From contig NC_081849.1 in the NCBI RefSeq assembly GCF_963259705.1, forward strand, positions 61,352,093 through 61,416,092: 64,000 nt of DNA, read 5' to 3'. Made by a program: the position numbers and the translations under genes. Below, in pieces: positions 1-11,825 of the stretch (position 1 is its first letter; each line of letters begins with the position of its first letter). The notes under the pieces were generated by a model. The model was not told the origin of the DNA and did no database searches. It saw nothing but the letters and a program-made list of their open reading frames with translations. This DNA comes from Myotis daubentonii. Lineage: Eukaryota > Chordata > Mammalia > Chiroptera > Vespertilionidae.

Positions 1-1128
1 CTTTTCCTTACCCCCAAACTCTGACGTCTTGAGTTTTGGCCATTTGAAGCATCAGGCACAAGAACTTGGGTTCGGTAACATCATCATCAAGAGGACTGAC
101 TTTAGAGACACAAGCAGTCACGTGGGTACTACTTCATTTAGAACGTAGTGTGAAGGAAACGTTCAAAGACCCTCTACCTCACCTCCAGGCTCCAAACCAC
201 CAGAAAGGGGTTGATATTTTCCTTAAAAGCATTCAAAGAAGAAAGTCGAAAAATTCTTGCTAAGATGCCCAAGTTTTTCAAAATTCTTATAGCCAAGAGG
301 CTTAAGATCTACTTTCTAAGGTAATTCCTGCCCCTCACATATTTCATTTCCACCTTCGGATCCTCTTGAAATTAATTTCCCATAGCTTTACAATACTTTA
401 GTTTGTTTCTAGTGTGCTCTAGAGTTACTAGTATACTTAATCTCTAAGTATTAGAAGAGGTCATGTGGAGTCAACATGAAAATGATGCAATTAAGAAAAT
501 GCATTCCAATGATCCATTCTCATGCTAAATGGGGACTAAACAGTCCCTGAAAAGCATCCTTATCCATTACACATCTTCCTTTGCCCATTGGTTGTGCTGC
601 AATGAAAATGTCCACATTTCCATTATTAATCAGTGCATGTTAATGACCTTATGCTCCGGCTCTGTCTCACTTCATTTCACTTTGCTTCATTACCAACGAG
701 AGTATTAATTAACCCACAATCTCCTGGCAGTGTAAAAGCATCACTTCACTAGCTATCATACATGATAGCGCATGTTCAAAGGTGGTGTGGATAGATGAGT
801 CCGGAAGATGGACCCCTCAAATGAAATCCACAGTCAAAATCTGACTTCTAGACACTTCCCATGTGACTGTCTGATACAGCACAATCCGCTGAAGCTAGGA
901 CTTCTTGTAACCTTCTTGAAGCAGTGAGCTCATCCATTGGCCTCTCTGCTCACAGCTGGGAACCAAGCAGCAGGTCTGTGCTGGAGATTAGATCGCTCTT
1001 AAGTGGCTACTGAAACACGTGATTTGGAGCTTATAGCTACAGTTGAATGGTAGGTTTTTATTTCATTTATGCCTTTCATCCATGATTCTAGTCACTGAAC
1101 AAAAATGATAAAGGAATAAAGCTAGGAA
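1..1128. other. RAPGEF5 intron, no feature recognised
   Basis: Downstream intron of the gene (minus-strand sense). AT-rich unique-looking sequence; no exon with splice sites and no family-assignable repeat was recognised. Confidence 0.5.
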
Positions 1129-1290
1129 TATACCTGGGTTCATCCCCAGATTCCAATGATCACTTGATCTCTGAAACAGCTTAGTTAACTTCTTTCTTAG
1201 TTTCGCTGTCTATTAGATGAGGATAATGATCCTGTATAAGGATCTAATGGAGAGGAAGTTTAATGGATTAAATGAAATGGTGTCTTGAGT
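1129..1290 (+). repeat. MIR-like SINE fragment
   Basis: It follows the MIR consensus order: CCTGGGTTC...CCCAG, then a TAGTTAACTTCTTTC..TAGTTTCGCTGTCTATTAGATGAGGATAATG-type stretch and ATTAAATGAAATGG. It is diverged. A second diverged block ending in AATGAGGCAACTGAGAAG at 1310-1385 may be another ancient repeat. Confidence 0.45.
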
Positions 1291-1478
1291 AACCTTCAAA
1301 TCCTGGCTCTCAAATCTAGAAGGGAACTCAAACGTCACGTGGTCTAAGTCCTCTGCTTTCACAAATGAGGCAACTGAGAAGAACATTCTACACAATTCCA
1401 ATGGATCCCATCACTTTGTCAATGCTAATTTATAAAGTCTCCCAACGCTTTATTTACAGCAAACACATTGCATTCTTC

Positions 1479-1535
1479 ATATTAGTAATTAGAAGAGAAG
1501 CTAGGGGAACATATTAGTAATTAGAAGAGAAGCTA
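1479..1535. repeat. Short tandem duplication, about 32-bp period, two copies
   Basis: The 25-base segment beginning ATATTAGTAATTAGAAGAG occurs at 1479 and again at 1511 with identical sequence, separated by GGGGAAC. A recent local duplication is likely; no known function. Confidence 0.85.
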
Positions 1536-1607
1536 ATTAACCCACACAAACCAAACCAAAAGAAACAAACCCTAGAGTACAAAGATGAGAGAGCAGAAAC
1601 CATATTC

Positions 1608-1837
1608 TTCACACACACACACACACACACACACATTTGTATTAATTTCAGAGAGGAAGGGAGAGGGAGAGAGAGATAGAAACATCAATGATGAGAGAGA
1701 ATCATTGATCGGCTGCCTCCTGCACGCCCCCTATTGAGGATCCAGCCCACAACCTGGGCATGTGCCCTGACTGGGAATCCAACTGTGACCTCCCGGTTCA
1801 TAGGTCGATGCTCAACCACTGAGCAACCCTGGCTGGG
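1608..1837 (-). mobile_element. Ves SINE with (AC)n-type tail
   Basis: A tRNA-derived SINE in reverse orientation. Its head ends ...CCCTGGCTGGGC at 1837, the body has CTCCTGCACGCCCCCTATTG, and the tail includes the CA run at 1611-1636. Flanking 14-bp duplications CAGAAACCATATTC lie at 1594-1607 and 1838-1851. Confidence 0.9.
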
Positions 1838-1851
1838 CAGAAACCATATTC

Positions 1852-4800
1852 CAATGTAAGCACTTCTGCTCCAGCTCTCCCTCCCTCCACAGCACTTGGG
1901 GATTTTCACTGTCACTGCAGAGAGCTGTCTCAAGCCTTTGCTCTACCTGGAAACAGAAGGTGCCTGTCCTAGCTTTACTCAAAGCTCTGGTGGTGGATTA
2001 ATACTCTACAAAGCCTTGAAGCTGGTGATGGAGAATAATGTTTGGACTCTATCGATCGAGTGAGACGCTCCCATAATACATGCCAGGCACTTTCACAGAG
2101 GTTGTTGCCTTGTTACAATGACATGCTCCCCCTACTAGGTGCTAAGCACACCACTAACATGGAGGTACCTATAATACGATCAAAGCAGGCTGGGGAGACA
2201 TTGCCACACTGAGCATAGACTATACCAGATGAAGTTAAAGAAAATACCAGCCATACCTTGAAGAAATCAGGTCCAGCCTAATAAGAATCAGCTGGTAGGC
2301 TCTCCCTAGTTCCCCTATCCTAGTTTGTTTGTTTCTTGTTCTTGGAAACCTGCAATCATAGTGCATTTTCATCAAACAGATGAATAAGGAATTGGAAACT
2401 AAAAAAAGAGGGGAGCAGATAATGCATTTCATTGTGTTTTCCTGAAGGCCCACCCATCATACTGCAGATTTAGAGAGAAAAATCAATAAGAAGGTTTTTC
2501 TCTGTATAATCCATGTGATGCGTAGTTTCCCCCCTGCTTTGAAACAGACATTGTTATTCCCAGAAGCATCTCTAATAAAACACGCTTTATCCTCTCGAGG
2601 ATGGGGAGAGGGCTAAACAGAGGCAGAAACGAGGCCCTCTGTGGCCCTCAGTCCAGGGTGGGCTGTGGACCTGCCCTCCCTCTCTCCTGCTCACAACTCC
2701 CCCTCTCTCTTTCTTTCTGCCTTCCTGGTCATTCTCCTGGGCTGGGGATGCCAAGTGATGCCTGCCCCATTCTGGGAAGATGAAAGACACGGCTGTTTGA
2801 TTTTTCTCTAACATTCCCAATGTTTCAAGTTAGAACCTGAACCTTGAAAGAAAAGGAAATCTTTGACAATGGCTTCAATCACTTTCCATGATCACAAATA
2901 GATATCCAACTACCAGACTCAAATACTTGTTCCATTTTAAACAGGGAAGATTCATTCATCCATTCATTCATTCATTCCACACCATTCGCGGGGTGACTCC
3001 TCGTGCCTGGTCCAGCCGGGGAGGAAAGGTATGCACGTAGGGGATGATGAAGATCAGCAGGTAAATAGTACTATGTGGACCTAATTGGTTGGGAAAAGCA
3101 TTAATAGATTGCTTTTAAGCATTTCTGATATTACTTTTGCTTTGAAAACTCAGTTTGATTTGGTGATAGAATACCATATGAATTCAGGTAGCCACAGAAA
3201 CACATCATCTCAGTAGCCCTGACATTCTCCTCCCACTTGTGCTTTTGGCATCACTTAGTAATCATTTCAACTGGTCCTTGGTGATGTAGGTTTCTTCTGC
3301 TTGGCCTTGCACCTACACTTTCACAACTAAGTGACTTTTGTGGAGAAGAGATGGGAAAAAATTTGCATCTCATGCTTAGTTATCTTTCCCAACCTCTAGT
3401 GGGTACAGGAAAGCCAGGTCCAGAACAGGTTCATGGCAGCCACTGGGACCATTTATTTCCTCCCAGGTACCCCGTTCCTCCTCATTGCCATGGGGCCCAG
3501 GCGGACTACCGCCATATGGCTCCACCCTACCCCATATGGCTCCATCTCCCTAGCAGGGGTGCTGGAGAACATAAAACACCGCTGTACACTTTTATTGCAG
3601 CCCCTTCTCATTCCCCTCCATCTGCCTTCCATATGTTTATGTGACTCTATCAGGCTCTTGCACACAGAGCCTTTTGTAATGAGGACTGCCAGCCGGACCA
3701 AGATAAAGAACTAGGCTTCACCTCCCTCAGTGACAAGGAGCCTCGATTACTTTCAATATGTGATTCACTTAACATTCAGACGACCACACACTCATACCCG
3801 GTGTCCTTCAATTTGTACACAAAATGAATTTTCTTTCATACTTATGATCTCTTTCAATTTTATCAACAAAACCCACATGGTGGCTCCTCTGTTGATAGCC
3901 CTGTGCATGAAGTTTTGAAGAATTGTATGTGACTGCCACATAGGCACCCCTATTACATGCACATCAATCTAAAGTTGACTTTCTTATTGCCATAAAATTC
4001 TCCTTTGATCGGAGAAGTTGTTACCATTTCCCCCCTCAAGTGTCTGTGCAACAATCTGAAGTGTGTCCTCCACAAACGCTAACAAAAGGAGAAGGAATGA
4101 GGAGAGGCTGACCCCAAATGGTGTCTCCACACCCCCATTCACGGCGACCCACCCCCGCCCCCCCGCCATAAGTTGCCGGGATTCTAGTCCCAGCTTAGGT
4201 CAGACCACTGCACCTAGTCCTCTGAGCATGTGGCTAAAGTGACACAGTTGATCCCACTGTTGGTATAATTGATAAAGTGGGATAGGGATAGCAGTCACTA
4301 GACACCATGCACAACACCAGTTCCCAACAGGAGGCAACTCCTGGCATTAGGAAGAGTAATCGGGGTGATTTCTCACTCCCAGTGTTCAACAGTGGGAACT
4401 TGTGATTGGCCATTTTCACAGGAAACTAATGGCAACAAGAAAGAAAAAGAAATCAAGCGAGGCCTTGTATTGGCTTTCATAATTTCTACCCTTATCAATA
4501 TGACCTGGGCACAAAGTCTTGTATTAAAGAATAAATTGTGGTGCTATTAAGAAGAAAGTATTTACCGCCCCCCCCCCCCCAAACTCTACCCATGTTTAAA
4601 GGTATCCTCTTCGTGGCAGGTGAGCTGCGGGTATTCTAGTCCCAACCACCTGTGAGAGGCTGTCTGGTGATCAGTACATGGGAACCCTGGCCGGTTCCAG
4701 GAGGTGCTCTCTGATGAACATGGGACATGGGAACGTGCTCAAGCGCACCAACTATTAACTGATGGGCACACAACCCCCCCCCCCCCCCGGCAAATGCCAT

Positions 4801-5799
4801 GAGAATACACTTTTCCTTTAGCTTGTTTGTGTACAAATGACAACTGATGATTTTCTTGCCCAAACATTCCTGCCCAAAATAAAGTATTTATTTGAAATTT
4901 GAGATACTGGAGGAAACATGATTGGGTCATTTTTTGCTTTGTTTTCCTTACCCACTGACACATTTCACATCTTGGTTTCTCTTAATGTCCTTTGTGATGC
5001 AAGAGAGAGCCAAACATCAGGTAGGTTCAGAGAGACCCTCTGGGACCCAAGTGAATTCTTGCTCCCAACTAGGCTGTCATTTCACAACCCTTCCTGCCTG
5101 GAAAAACCGAAGGAGTTACTTTGTCCTAATACAACTGAACACTGCCTCTTCCTGCTGCAGGCAATACGTGATCGCAAACTGTGGGCATCCCAGGTGCTCT
5201 GGGGGCAGCAAAAAGTGCCTTTCCGTCAGGGGATCAAGTTACCGGATTCAGGCTATAGCCAGGGGCCTAGTCATTGGAATAATTGCTCCAGGCTGGAACC
5301 ATTTACAAATCTGGTGAAGAGAAGCAAGTACCCTTCTGTGAACAAGAAAGTGTGGCTAGTCCTTCTGTATATGCAATAGTAGTGTTTGCTAAAGGGCAAA
5401 GGTGAGAAAGCTAAACGGGCATTTTACTCCCAGGTTAAATAGAAAAGACAAGGAGTCCGATCAGTCAGACTTCAGGAGTTATAATTTCTGGACCGAGAGG
5501 GCGTGCTCTGAGCGGCATGTAAGCGCTTGGGAAAAGGCAGAAGTTGCTCAGCTTCTAGTTGCTGAGCTGTTGCAGTAACTGTTGGCATTTCTGTGGGAGG
5601 CTGCTCCCCCCAGGGCAGAGCCCCCACAGGCCAGGTGAATGCTCATTAACCTCTCGCCTGCATTTCTTCCCGCTGAACACTGGCCTCTTGCCAACCATCT
5701 TTAGGGAAGGTCTGGTAAAAACTGCCCAAGAAACAAGCACATCTGCCTGCGTATCCTCTTCTTTGTACAGCTACTTCCCCGGCAGCTGCTCGGCTCTCC
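1852..5799. other. RAPGEF5 intron, mostly unassigned
   Basis: No exon found. At about 2948-3060 a TTCATTCATCCATTCATTC-rich stretch looks like the end of a reversed L2 LINE. Poly-C runs lie at about 4567-4580 and 4774-4788. The longest open frame (4918-5379, plus) has no family resemblance and no splice context. Confidence 0.45.
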
Positions 5800-5980
5800 A
5801 TGTGTCCATTTAGTGGATTTAAACAAAACGGCACGGGGCCGAGGGGGAGGGGCACGGGGCAGACGCGGGAGCAGCCCGCTCCTGGGGCGGCCACAGCGGG
5901 AGGCTTGCTCCGAAGGATACACACTGACAAGGGCAGCCGCCTCGCGCTGAGCCTGGAAGCAGGAGACAGCCCGGTCTTAC

Positions 5981-6069
5981 CTGTTTCTTTGTCCTGGACT
6001 TCTTCCAGGTGCAAGTCATTCAAAAGGTGCTCCAAGATCTTCTCGGGGGTCCCGGACACGACCACGTAT
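5981..6069 (-). CDS. RAPGEF5: RAPGEF5 long-isoform internal exon (alternative acceptor inside the first exon)
   Basis: Inside the short-isoform exon, the minus strand carries a pyrimidine-rich tract ending in CTCTCTGACAG (acceptor AG at 6071-6070) just before the codons for YVVVSGTPEK. Splicing here gives an 89-base exon that begins by completing a codon with one base. That fits the phase-2 donor of the exon at 6509: AG plus A restores Arg and gives ...SDWR-YVVVSGTPEK. In Epac2 the homologous segment (a KYTVMSGTPEKILEHF-like stretch) follows a similar linker. The long isoform would thus skip the MGSS/acidic segment. The fit of site, phase and family homology is seen in the sequence; use of the site in vivo is inferred. 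Confidence 0.7.
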
Positions 6070-6272
6070 CTGTCAGAGAGCAGAGAGTCCACCGAGTCAT
6101 CCTCGGTGGAGGACTGCGAGCGGCTGCTCCACGCATCGTCCTCGTCCTCCTCGTCAATGTATTTGAAATAAGGCACATCGAAGGTGGGCAGGGGCAGCGG
6201 GCGGTTCGAGAGCCCCGCGCAATCCTTCCTCTCCAAGTGCGGGTCGCGGACCCGCAGCCGGGAGCTGCCCAT
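5981..6272 (-). CDS. RAPGEF5: RAPGEF5 first coding exon, short isoform (partial CDS)
   Basis: Rap guanine-nucleotide exchange factor 5 loads GTP onto Rap1/Rap2 (and M-Ras) in the cytoplasm and at membranes. The exon opens with ATG at 6272 (MGSSRLRV...) and codes 97 residues plus one base. It has an acidic serine-rich stretch (EEDEDD, then SRSQSSTEDDS) at about residues 40-60, then the start of the Ras-exchanger N-terminal (REM) motif with VSGTPEKILEHLL, which is diagnostic for the Epac/RAPGEF family. The donor reads CAG|GTAAGA at 5981/5980 and leaves phase 1. The N-terminus matches what I recall of the roughly 580-residue human isoform. The remaining REM and the CDC25 catalytic domain are not in the window and should lie below position 1. 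It sits in a CpG island, as expected of a first exon. The identification rests on recognition, not a database search. Confidence 0.92.
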
Positions 6273-6508
6273 TGTGCCCGGCTCCTGACAAAGGCATCCC
6301 CTAAATGCTAAGAGATCTTGGCCATCTCGGGCTTTCCCTGGGAACTGAGTCCATCTGGCTGCTGAGAGCTCTGCAGTCAGCTAGAACGCTGAGAGGCGGA
6401 GAGAAAAAGGAGGGGGAGGAGAAGGAGGCAGAGGAGGGAGCGAGGGGGAGCGGGAAGGGAGGCAGGCAGGGAGGGGAAGCGGCAGCGCGAGCCTCGGAGG
6501 AAACTCAC

Positions 6509-6615
6509 CTCCAATCGCTGTCGGCGCTCCCGCCTGGGGAGGCCGGGCCGCGCTGCACTTTCCTCAGCACCAGGACGTTCTGCTCCTGCTCCCGGACTGT
6601 GGTCACTTCACCATC
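6509..6615 (-). CDS. RAPGEF5: RAPGEF5 internal coding exon (linker after the cyclic-nucleotide-binding-like fold)
   Basis: On the minus strand an acceptor (GAAAGCAG|GATGG) at 6615 and a strong donor (AG|GTGAGT) after 6509 bound 107 bases. They encode 35 residues plus two bases, starting DGEVTTVREQEQNVLVLRKV. This aligns with the Epac segment ending QDVLVLEKV that joins the cyclic-nucleotide-binding domain to the REM domain. Entry phase 0 matches the exon at 33719; exit phase 2 matches the internal acceptor at 6069. The C-terminal half (GPASPGGSADSDW) is low in complexity, as expected of a linker. The exon lies inside the CpG island, only about 440 bases upstream of the next long-isoform exon. 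Confidence 0.8.
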
Positions 6616-6640
6616 CTGCTTTCGTCGGGGACGGGAGAAG

Positions 6641-7127
6641 GAAAACGGGAGAGAAAATTAAAAAGGAACTCACTAAAGCTGCATTTTCTTGAGTTGCTTT
6701 GTACCGTAATTTCTCCAAAGATTCGGAATATATTAGGAGGCTGGCCAAGAATCTCCCTCTTGGACAGTGTCCAGGCTCAAGTTCCACCGACACAGAGAGC
6801 ATGAGGGAAACAGAGATACTTTGAAGTGTTTTCACGTCATGAGGCCTTTGGGTCTCAGGGAACTTCTGTGGCAGCAGGTAGAGTTAAGTGAGAAGATGAC
6901 CTTTATGCGTGGGGGCAGAAAAGGGGCTAAAAAAATAAAGCGGGTAGAAAACCCATAAAGTGGGGATAAGGATTCAGGCTTCATTTTTAAAGCTACCTGA
7001 ACGATTTGAATGAAGGAACCCAGAGTTTCACAAAACACAACATACAAACTGCACGTGCATTCCCTCTTACCTGGTTAATGCTCATTAAACAATCGCTCTT
7101 TTAGAATGGGAAAGTCATTTACATTAT
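6641..7127. other. RAPGEF5 intron next to the CpG island
   Basis: The start of the long intron between the exons at 6509 and 33719. No repeat or exon recognised; G+C falls to background within about 50 bases of the island. Confidence 0.5.
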
Positions 7128-7262
7128 TCTTTAAAATTTATCTTTATTGCTAAAAGTATTACAGATGTCCCCTTCCCCCCCCACCCCCCTTCTTCCCCCT
7201 CCTTCCCCCCCAGGCCTTCACTGCACTATTGTCTGTGCCTCCCCCCCCCCCCCCCACCTCAT
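7128..7262 (-). mobile_element. Bat L1 3' UTR fragment
   Basis: In reverse orientation: TTTAAAATTTATCTTTATTG followed by AAAGTATTACAGATGTCCCC and C-rich runs with CAGGCCTTCACTGCACTATT. This is the usual 3' UTR end of vesper-bat L1 copies, 5'-truncated to about 135 bases. It contains C-rich tracts at 7175-7210 and 7235-7256. Confidence 0.65.
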
Positions 7263-9234
7263 TTAAACACAAAAACAATGAACAAGCCACATTAAATAGT
7301 GGTGGTAGATACGTATACTCAGTCATGTCACAGCCTTGCTTTAAAAGGTGGGCCTAAAGCTACCCATTCAATCATTCAGTTCCATTTTTTCCCAGACTTG
7401 CGATGGGCCTTCCAATTTATCATGCACTTGTTTTGCCAGAATACAAGCAACAAGGGATCTCTAGTAAGAATCTCATCTAGGCTGAGACTCGGATGTCATG
7501 GGTGAGTGCCCTGACTTTCCTCACCTCAGTCCCTCTGAAAAAGGAGAGACGGCGGAACAATCAGTCATTTCTGCACACACAGCTTCCACAGCCCAGAGCC
7601 AGCGTGGCCGCTGACGTGGCTGTCGGAGTGGGCTGGCTGCTGACCCAGCAGTGTGCTGCGGACCCAGAGCGATGGACTCTCTCAGAGTGTGTCCTGTGAG
7701 GTCTTCCCCATGTGCGACAGCCAGTCAGTGTAAGAGGGCCCGGAAAAAAGAACCTTAACATGCACGTCAGAAAACCTAGTTTCTGGATATCTGAGGATTT
7801 GAGCAAAAGATTAAAGCAAGAAAAGTTGACAGTAAACTAGCCTTTATCTTAAAAATGATGTTGCGTCTTTAAAAAGGGAAACATGTCTAGGGTTCCCTGC
7901 ATGTTTCTGCTGTTGGCAGAAAACTCTGCCTTATAATTAAGTGCAAACATAAAGAACAGTCTTCCCCAAAGGAGAAGAGGCACTAGGTCTGGCCTGCCTT
8001 ATTATCCAAGAGTCCCACAGACCTACCAGGGATCCCCATGTATGTTGTTCACCCTGCATAAGGAAAGCAGGGCACTCATCTTGTTATAACTGTCAACCAA
8101 ATCAGTGATAAAATTATGATTTCAGCTCCCAGGATCCTGACTCCTCAGACAATGCAGCGGCCTAGTCATTTGAGTCCTCCAGATCTTCTTAAACACACAA
8201 GAATATTAGTCATTCTAAAACAGCACTATAATTTTATGATGATTCTTTTTAAATCTTTTGGTGGCAAATAATTTTCCTATGTAAAGCTGATGTATTACAT
8301 TTCAGCAAGGTCAGACACGCAGTTACTGTGGCAATTAATGTGGGATATTCATTGTTAAACTCCCCAAGGACAGAGTGCGACTCCTGCAACATGAATAGCA
8401 ATGTGTAATTGCTCTCTCTCATTTCTCCAAAGGGCTTCTTTTGTTATCCACAGGAAGTAAGGTGGCCAAAGAGAGGGGCACATATTGAAAAAACACATAA
8501 ACAGCAGCAGAACGTGGGCCTGGGATACTGCGACTCACAGAAACAAGTAATTCTGTAAATAGGAGATTTGAAAGGACAGAAATCTTCCCCTGGTTTTCCT
8601 CTTCTCAGAAGCCAATGCTCATTTTGCATGAGCCCACCGCCGTTCTGACGTACGTTGCACATTCTCTGTGCATGTGATCTATGGCATTATTAACTTCCAC
8701 GGGCCATGCACACACATACGGATGGGAAGGGCTTCCCTAATGTCTGTGCAACTAATATGCATTACAGGGCCGTGCACAGAGCAGCCACACTCTGCTGGGC
8801 AGGGGACGAGCTGCATCATATTGATGTACTATCAATAGCACCTAATGTCATAGTGGTGGTTTCCATTTCGAAAACCTGTTAAAAATAAGGAAGAAAAAAA
8901 GCAGAAAAATCAATGTATAAAGGAAGATGTAGTTATCTAAAATTGCCATGAAAACATGATAACCCTCTGGATCATAGCTGGCTCTCAAGAAGGAAGGTCA
9001 GATTAATGCCTCCCGACCCATGCATCCTCACCTACTTGCTCTTCCTGAAAAAGAGCAGAAGTGGCATGGTGGGGGTCTGGGAGTGAAACTATTCTAGTGC
9101 TTACTTGATTAAGAATAACAGTACTCAGAGAACTAGTGATGGAAAATAGGTTCAATGACAAGTAGCTCACAAGATGCAAATAAAGCATTAAAACACTTAA
9201 TTTACAGTCATTTATTCAACAAACAGTGAGGATC
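7263..9234. other. RAPGEF5 intron, no feature recognised
   Basis: AT-rich intronic DNA without an assignable repeat or exon. TTTATTCAACAAACAGTGAGGATC at the right end is probably the head of a reversed L2-type element that the next hAT element entered. Confidence 0.4.
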
Positions 9235-9242
9235 TCCTATGG

Positions 9243-9454
9243 CAGCGGTTCTCAACCTGTGGGTCGTGACCCCTTTGGCGGTTGAACGACCCTTTCACAG
9301 GGGTCGCCTAAGACCATCCTGCATATCAGATATTTACATTATGATTCATAACAGTAGCAACATTACAGTTATGAAGTAGCAACGAAAATAATTTTATGGT
9401 TGGGTCACAACATGAGGAACTGTATTTAAAGGGCCAGAAGGTTGAGAACCACTG
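9243..9454 (+). mobile_element. SPIN-type hAT miniature transposon
   Basis: A 212-bp element with ends CAGCGGTTCTCAACCTGTGG and ...GTTGAGAACCACTG, flanked by a perfect 8-bp duplication TCCTATGG (9235-9242 and 9455-9462), the hAT signature. The inside holds the GATTCATAACAGTAGCAACA segment but lacks the TGTGATTAATCACTATGC segment found in the copy at 10402. There is no transposase, so it is non-autonomous. Confidence 0.95.
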
Positions 9455-9462
9455 TCCTATGG

Positions 9463-10390
9463 TAAGGGCAAAACAAGTCCCCTGCCCTTAAATGACAGGT
9501 TAATAGGCTCCATAACAACTAAGTCTAACTTAGTCAGCACCCTAAGATGAGGCCAAATGCAAGAGACAATACAAAGCTATAACCCATGGGATTTGATGGT
9601 CAAAGATGACTGACTGTGGGTGACAGAGAATGGGATGCTATTAAATAGGACAAAATGTGCAGAGAAACTGGTTTTGGTGAGAGTGGTGAATCTGGTTTCA
9701 GACACTTGGTGTTTTAGTAATGATAACACATCATGCTGTCGACGTTTAGCAGGCAGTTAGAAATAAAGAACGAGGCCCCTGGACAAAGGTCAAGGACAGA
9801 GACAAATCTGTGAATTATTCAAGTTTGGGGAGTGGATGGGATTAAGAGGGAACAGGAGAGAAAGGGTATTATAATGGTGAGGATAAAGAGAAGAAACACA
9901 GAAAGCCGGGGGAAGCGGTAGGGAATCAAAGTCATGGAGGAAACCTATGGCAGAGATTATGAAAAAGTAAAATCAAGATGAGTCAGCAGAACCTGGAGGG
10001 CACTGTCTCAGGAGATTCAAAGAAAAAGCTTTCCTGACGCCTGACGCTGTCAAGTTCACAGAGATATGATAAGTCTAAGACAAAGTGGTGAGAAGATCAC
10101 TTCAGGCCCAGTGGTGGGGAGAGGGGTGGGGAGATGTGAGTGAATGGAGAGGAAGTGGACCACGTCCCAGGAATATCATCATGAAAGGGAGGAGTCAGAC
10201 TGAAGAGCCTGCGTGGCTGGGAAGGCAGGGTGGGGAGTGGGTATTGAGAAGATGTGACAGGTTCAGGAACACAGTGGAGGGGTTAGGCTATAAAAGGACT
10301 GAGACGTCATCCTTTCAGAGAGGATCACGAGAAAGAGGAAGGATGAAGATTTAAAAAAAAATGTAAGTAGAGATAATAAGGAAACTTAGG
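9463..10390. repeat. Purine-rich diverged ancient repeat region, family not assigned
   Basis: GA-rich sequence with phrases such as GGCAGTTAGAAATA, GTGGGGAGAGGGGTGGGG and GTCATGGAGGAAACC recalls old mammalian interspersed repeats. It is too diverged to name. A plus-strand open frame at 10085-10354 has no recognisable product. Confidence 0.3.
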
Positions 10391-10401
10391 TAGATCTAGG
10401 A

Positions 10402-10624
10402 CAGCGGTTCTCAACCTGTGGGTCGCGACCCCTTTGGGGGTCAAACGACCCTTTCACAGGGGTCGCCTAAGACCATCGAAAAACGCATATACAATTACAT
10501 ATTATTTTTGTGATTAATCACTATGCTTTAATTATGTTCAATTTGTACCAATGAAATTGGGGGTCACCACAACATGAGGAACTGCATTAAAGGGTCGCGG
10601 CATTAGGAAGGTTGAGAACCACTG
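10402..10624 (+). mobile_element. SPIN hAT miniature transposon
   Basis: A 223-bp copy with ends CAGCGGTTCTCAACCTGTGG and ...AGGTTGAGAACCACTG and a perfect 8-bp duplication ATCTAGGA (10394-10401 and 10625-10632). It carries the TGTGATTAATCACTATGC core typical of SPIN short elements and has no coding capacity. Confidence 0.95.
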
Positions 10625-10632
10625 ATCTAGGA

Positions 10633-11825
10633 GATGGCTTCTATCTTCTTAGTACATTGGTATGGAACTTTGTGGTGAAGTTGGTGGCCTAAGGAGATGA
10701 TTGGGGGGAATAGGCTCAGAAGATGGTGAGGTAGGAGACAAGATAAGAAAGCTACGAAGGGACGTGGAAGAGCACCACTGGAGCAGAGGTCAGATGACCG
10801 GAGCAAGTGGCACAGGCCTCAGGAGTGAAGGGGCTTCTGTAAGTGCATCAGTGATACCAAAGGTGAGGTGGGGAACTGTGTATATTCCCAGAAGGCACAT
10901 GCTTCATGCTTTGGCCCGTGGTGGGGATATGCTGTGAGGAACTCCCCTCTCCCCGGATATGCACAAACCCGTTCTTTCCCCTACTTTCTTAAAGGGGTGG
11001 TGGTAGGAACAGGAAACTCCAACAATGAACAGGTGTCCTCAGCTGAAGGAGGGGGCGGATGACTGACAGGAGGAAAAGCATCACAGGGCCTTTGAACAGA
11101 GCCATCAGGAGTACGAGGGCTTCTGAGTTTCCCCGGCTCCTCATCTTTGTTCTGTGCTTTGGGTGAGTAACTCTGATTTCTTTTCCTTTAATGGCTACAC
11201 TTCTCTCCTGCCCATGAATTCTGAATGAATAGAACCAGTACCTTTGACTTACTTTGGATTCACTTCCATGATCATGATCAGCTTTTGTACTTTGAAATAA
11301 AACTTTTTTCTTTCATTTACTCACATAAAAGACATTCTTATTTTAAGATGAAAATACGTATGGGGCAATAAAAAATTATATATTTTTTTAAACAGGTGAA
11401 AAATTGGTGTTCCCAGTTTAGCAGGTGTTAACTTGTCCTGAACCATGTTTTGGTGTGTATTTATATTTCCACTTACCACCAACACTAACAAGAGAAAGTG
11501 ATCACTAAGGGACTTCTCAGCCCTGCTGGCATTGCCACAACTGCTTCCTTGAGTTTTCCATTAGCAGAGATAATGGAAAATATTCCTCTCCCAAGCACTC
11601 CCATAAAGCAGCCACTGGCGTTCTCCATGGCCTCGTGTCCCTGCCGCTCTGTGAGCATAAACTCTTACAAGAGGGCTTAAGTAGGGGTTTGTGGATGGGC
11701 TTTAGGGACTCAGAAACCCTCTGAAAGCATATAAAATTTTATGTATAGGCACATTTTTTCCTAAGCAGAGTTCAGAATTTTAAGTCTCAATGAATCTATA
11801 CACTTCAAAAGGCACAAAACCATCC
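10633..11825. other. RAPGEF5 intron, no feature recognised
   Basis: Purine-rich then AT-rich intronic sequence. Small open frames (10701-10937, 11498-11680) have no family resemblance. Confidence 0.4.

Larger units (their letters stand above)
5800..6640 (-). promoter_or_regulatory. CpG island around the RAPGEF5 short-isoform first exon
   Basis: This roughly 0.8-kb stretch is much richer in G+C and CpG than the flanking intron, for example GC-rich blocks at 5835-5900 and 6180-6260 and purine-rich low-complexity sequence at 6400-6490. It covers the MGSS exon, its presumed 5' leader (about 6273-6370) and the exon at 6509-6615. No TATA box is evident at the expected distance. A TATA-less CpG-island promoter driving the short isoform leftward is inferred. 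Confidence 0.65.

Noticed and set aside
4918..5379. 153-codon plus-strand open frame (and an overlapping 131-codon frame)
   Set aside because: No recognisable domain, two overlapping frames of similar quality, no splice or promoter context, and opposite to the sense of RAPGEF5. Chance frames in intron sequence.
5646..5980. Extension of the MGSS reading frame past the donor at 5981
   Set aside because: The frame continues to a stop at 5646, but homology to RAPGEF5 ends at the GTAAGA donor. The rest is intron.
6273..6384. In-frame readthrough upstream of the MGSS start as a longer protein
   Set aside because: The frame meets a TAG at about 6380. Joining to the exon at 6509 would require a poor acceptor at about 6355, whereas the acceptor at 6070 fits phase and family homology better.
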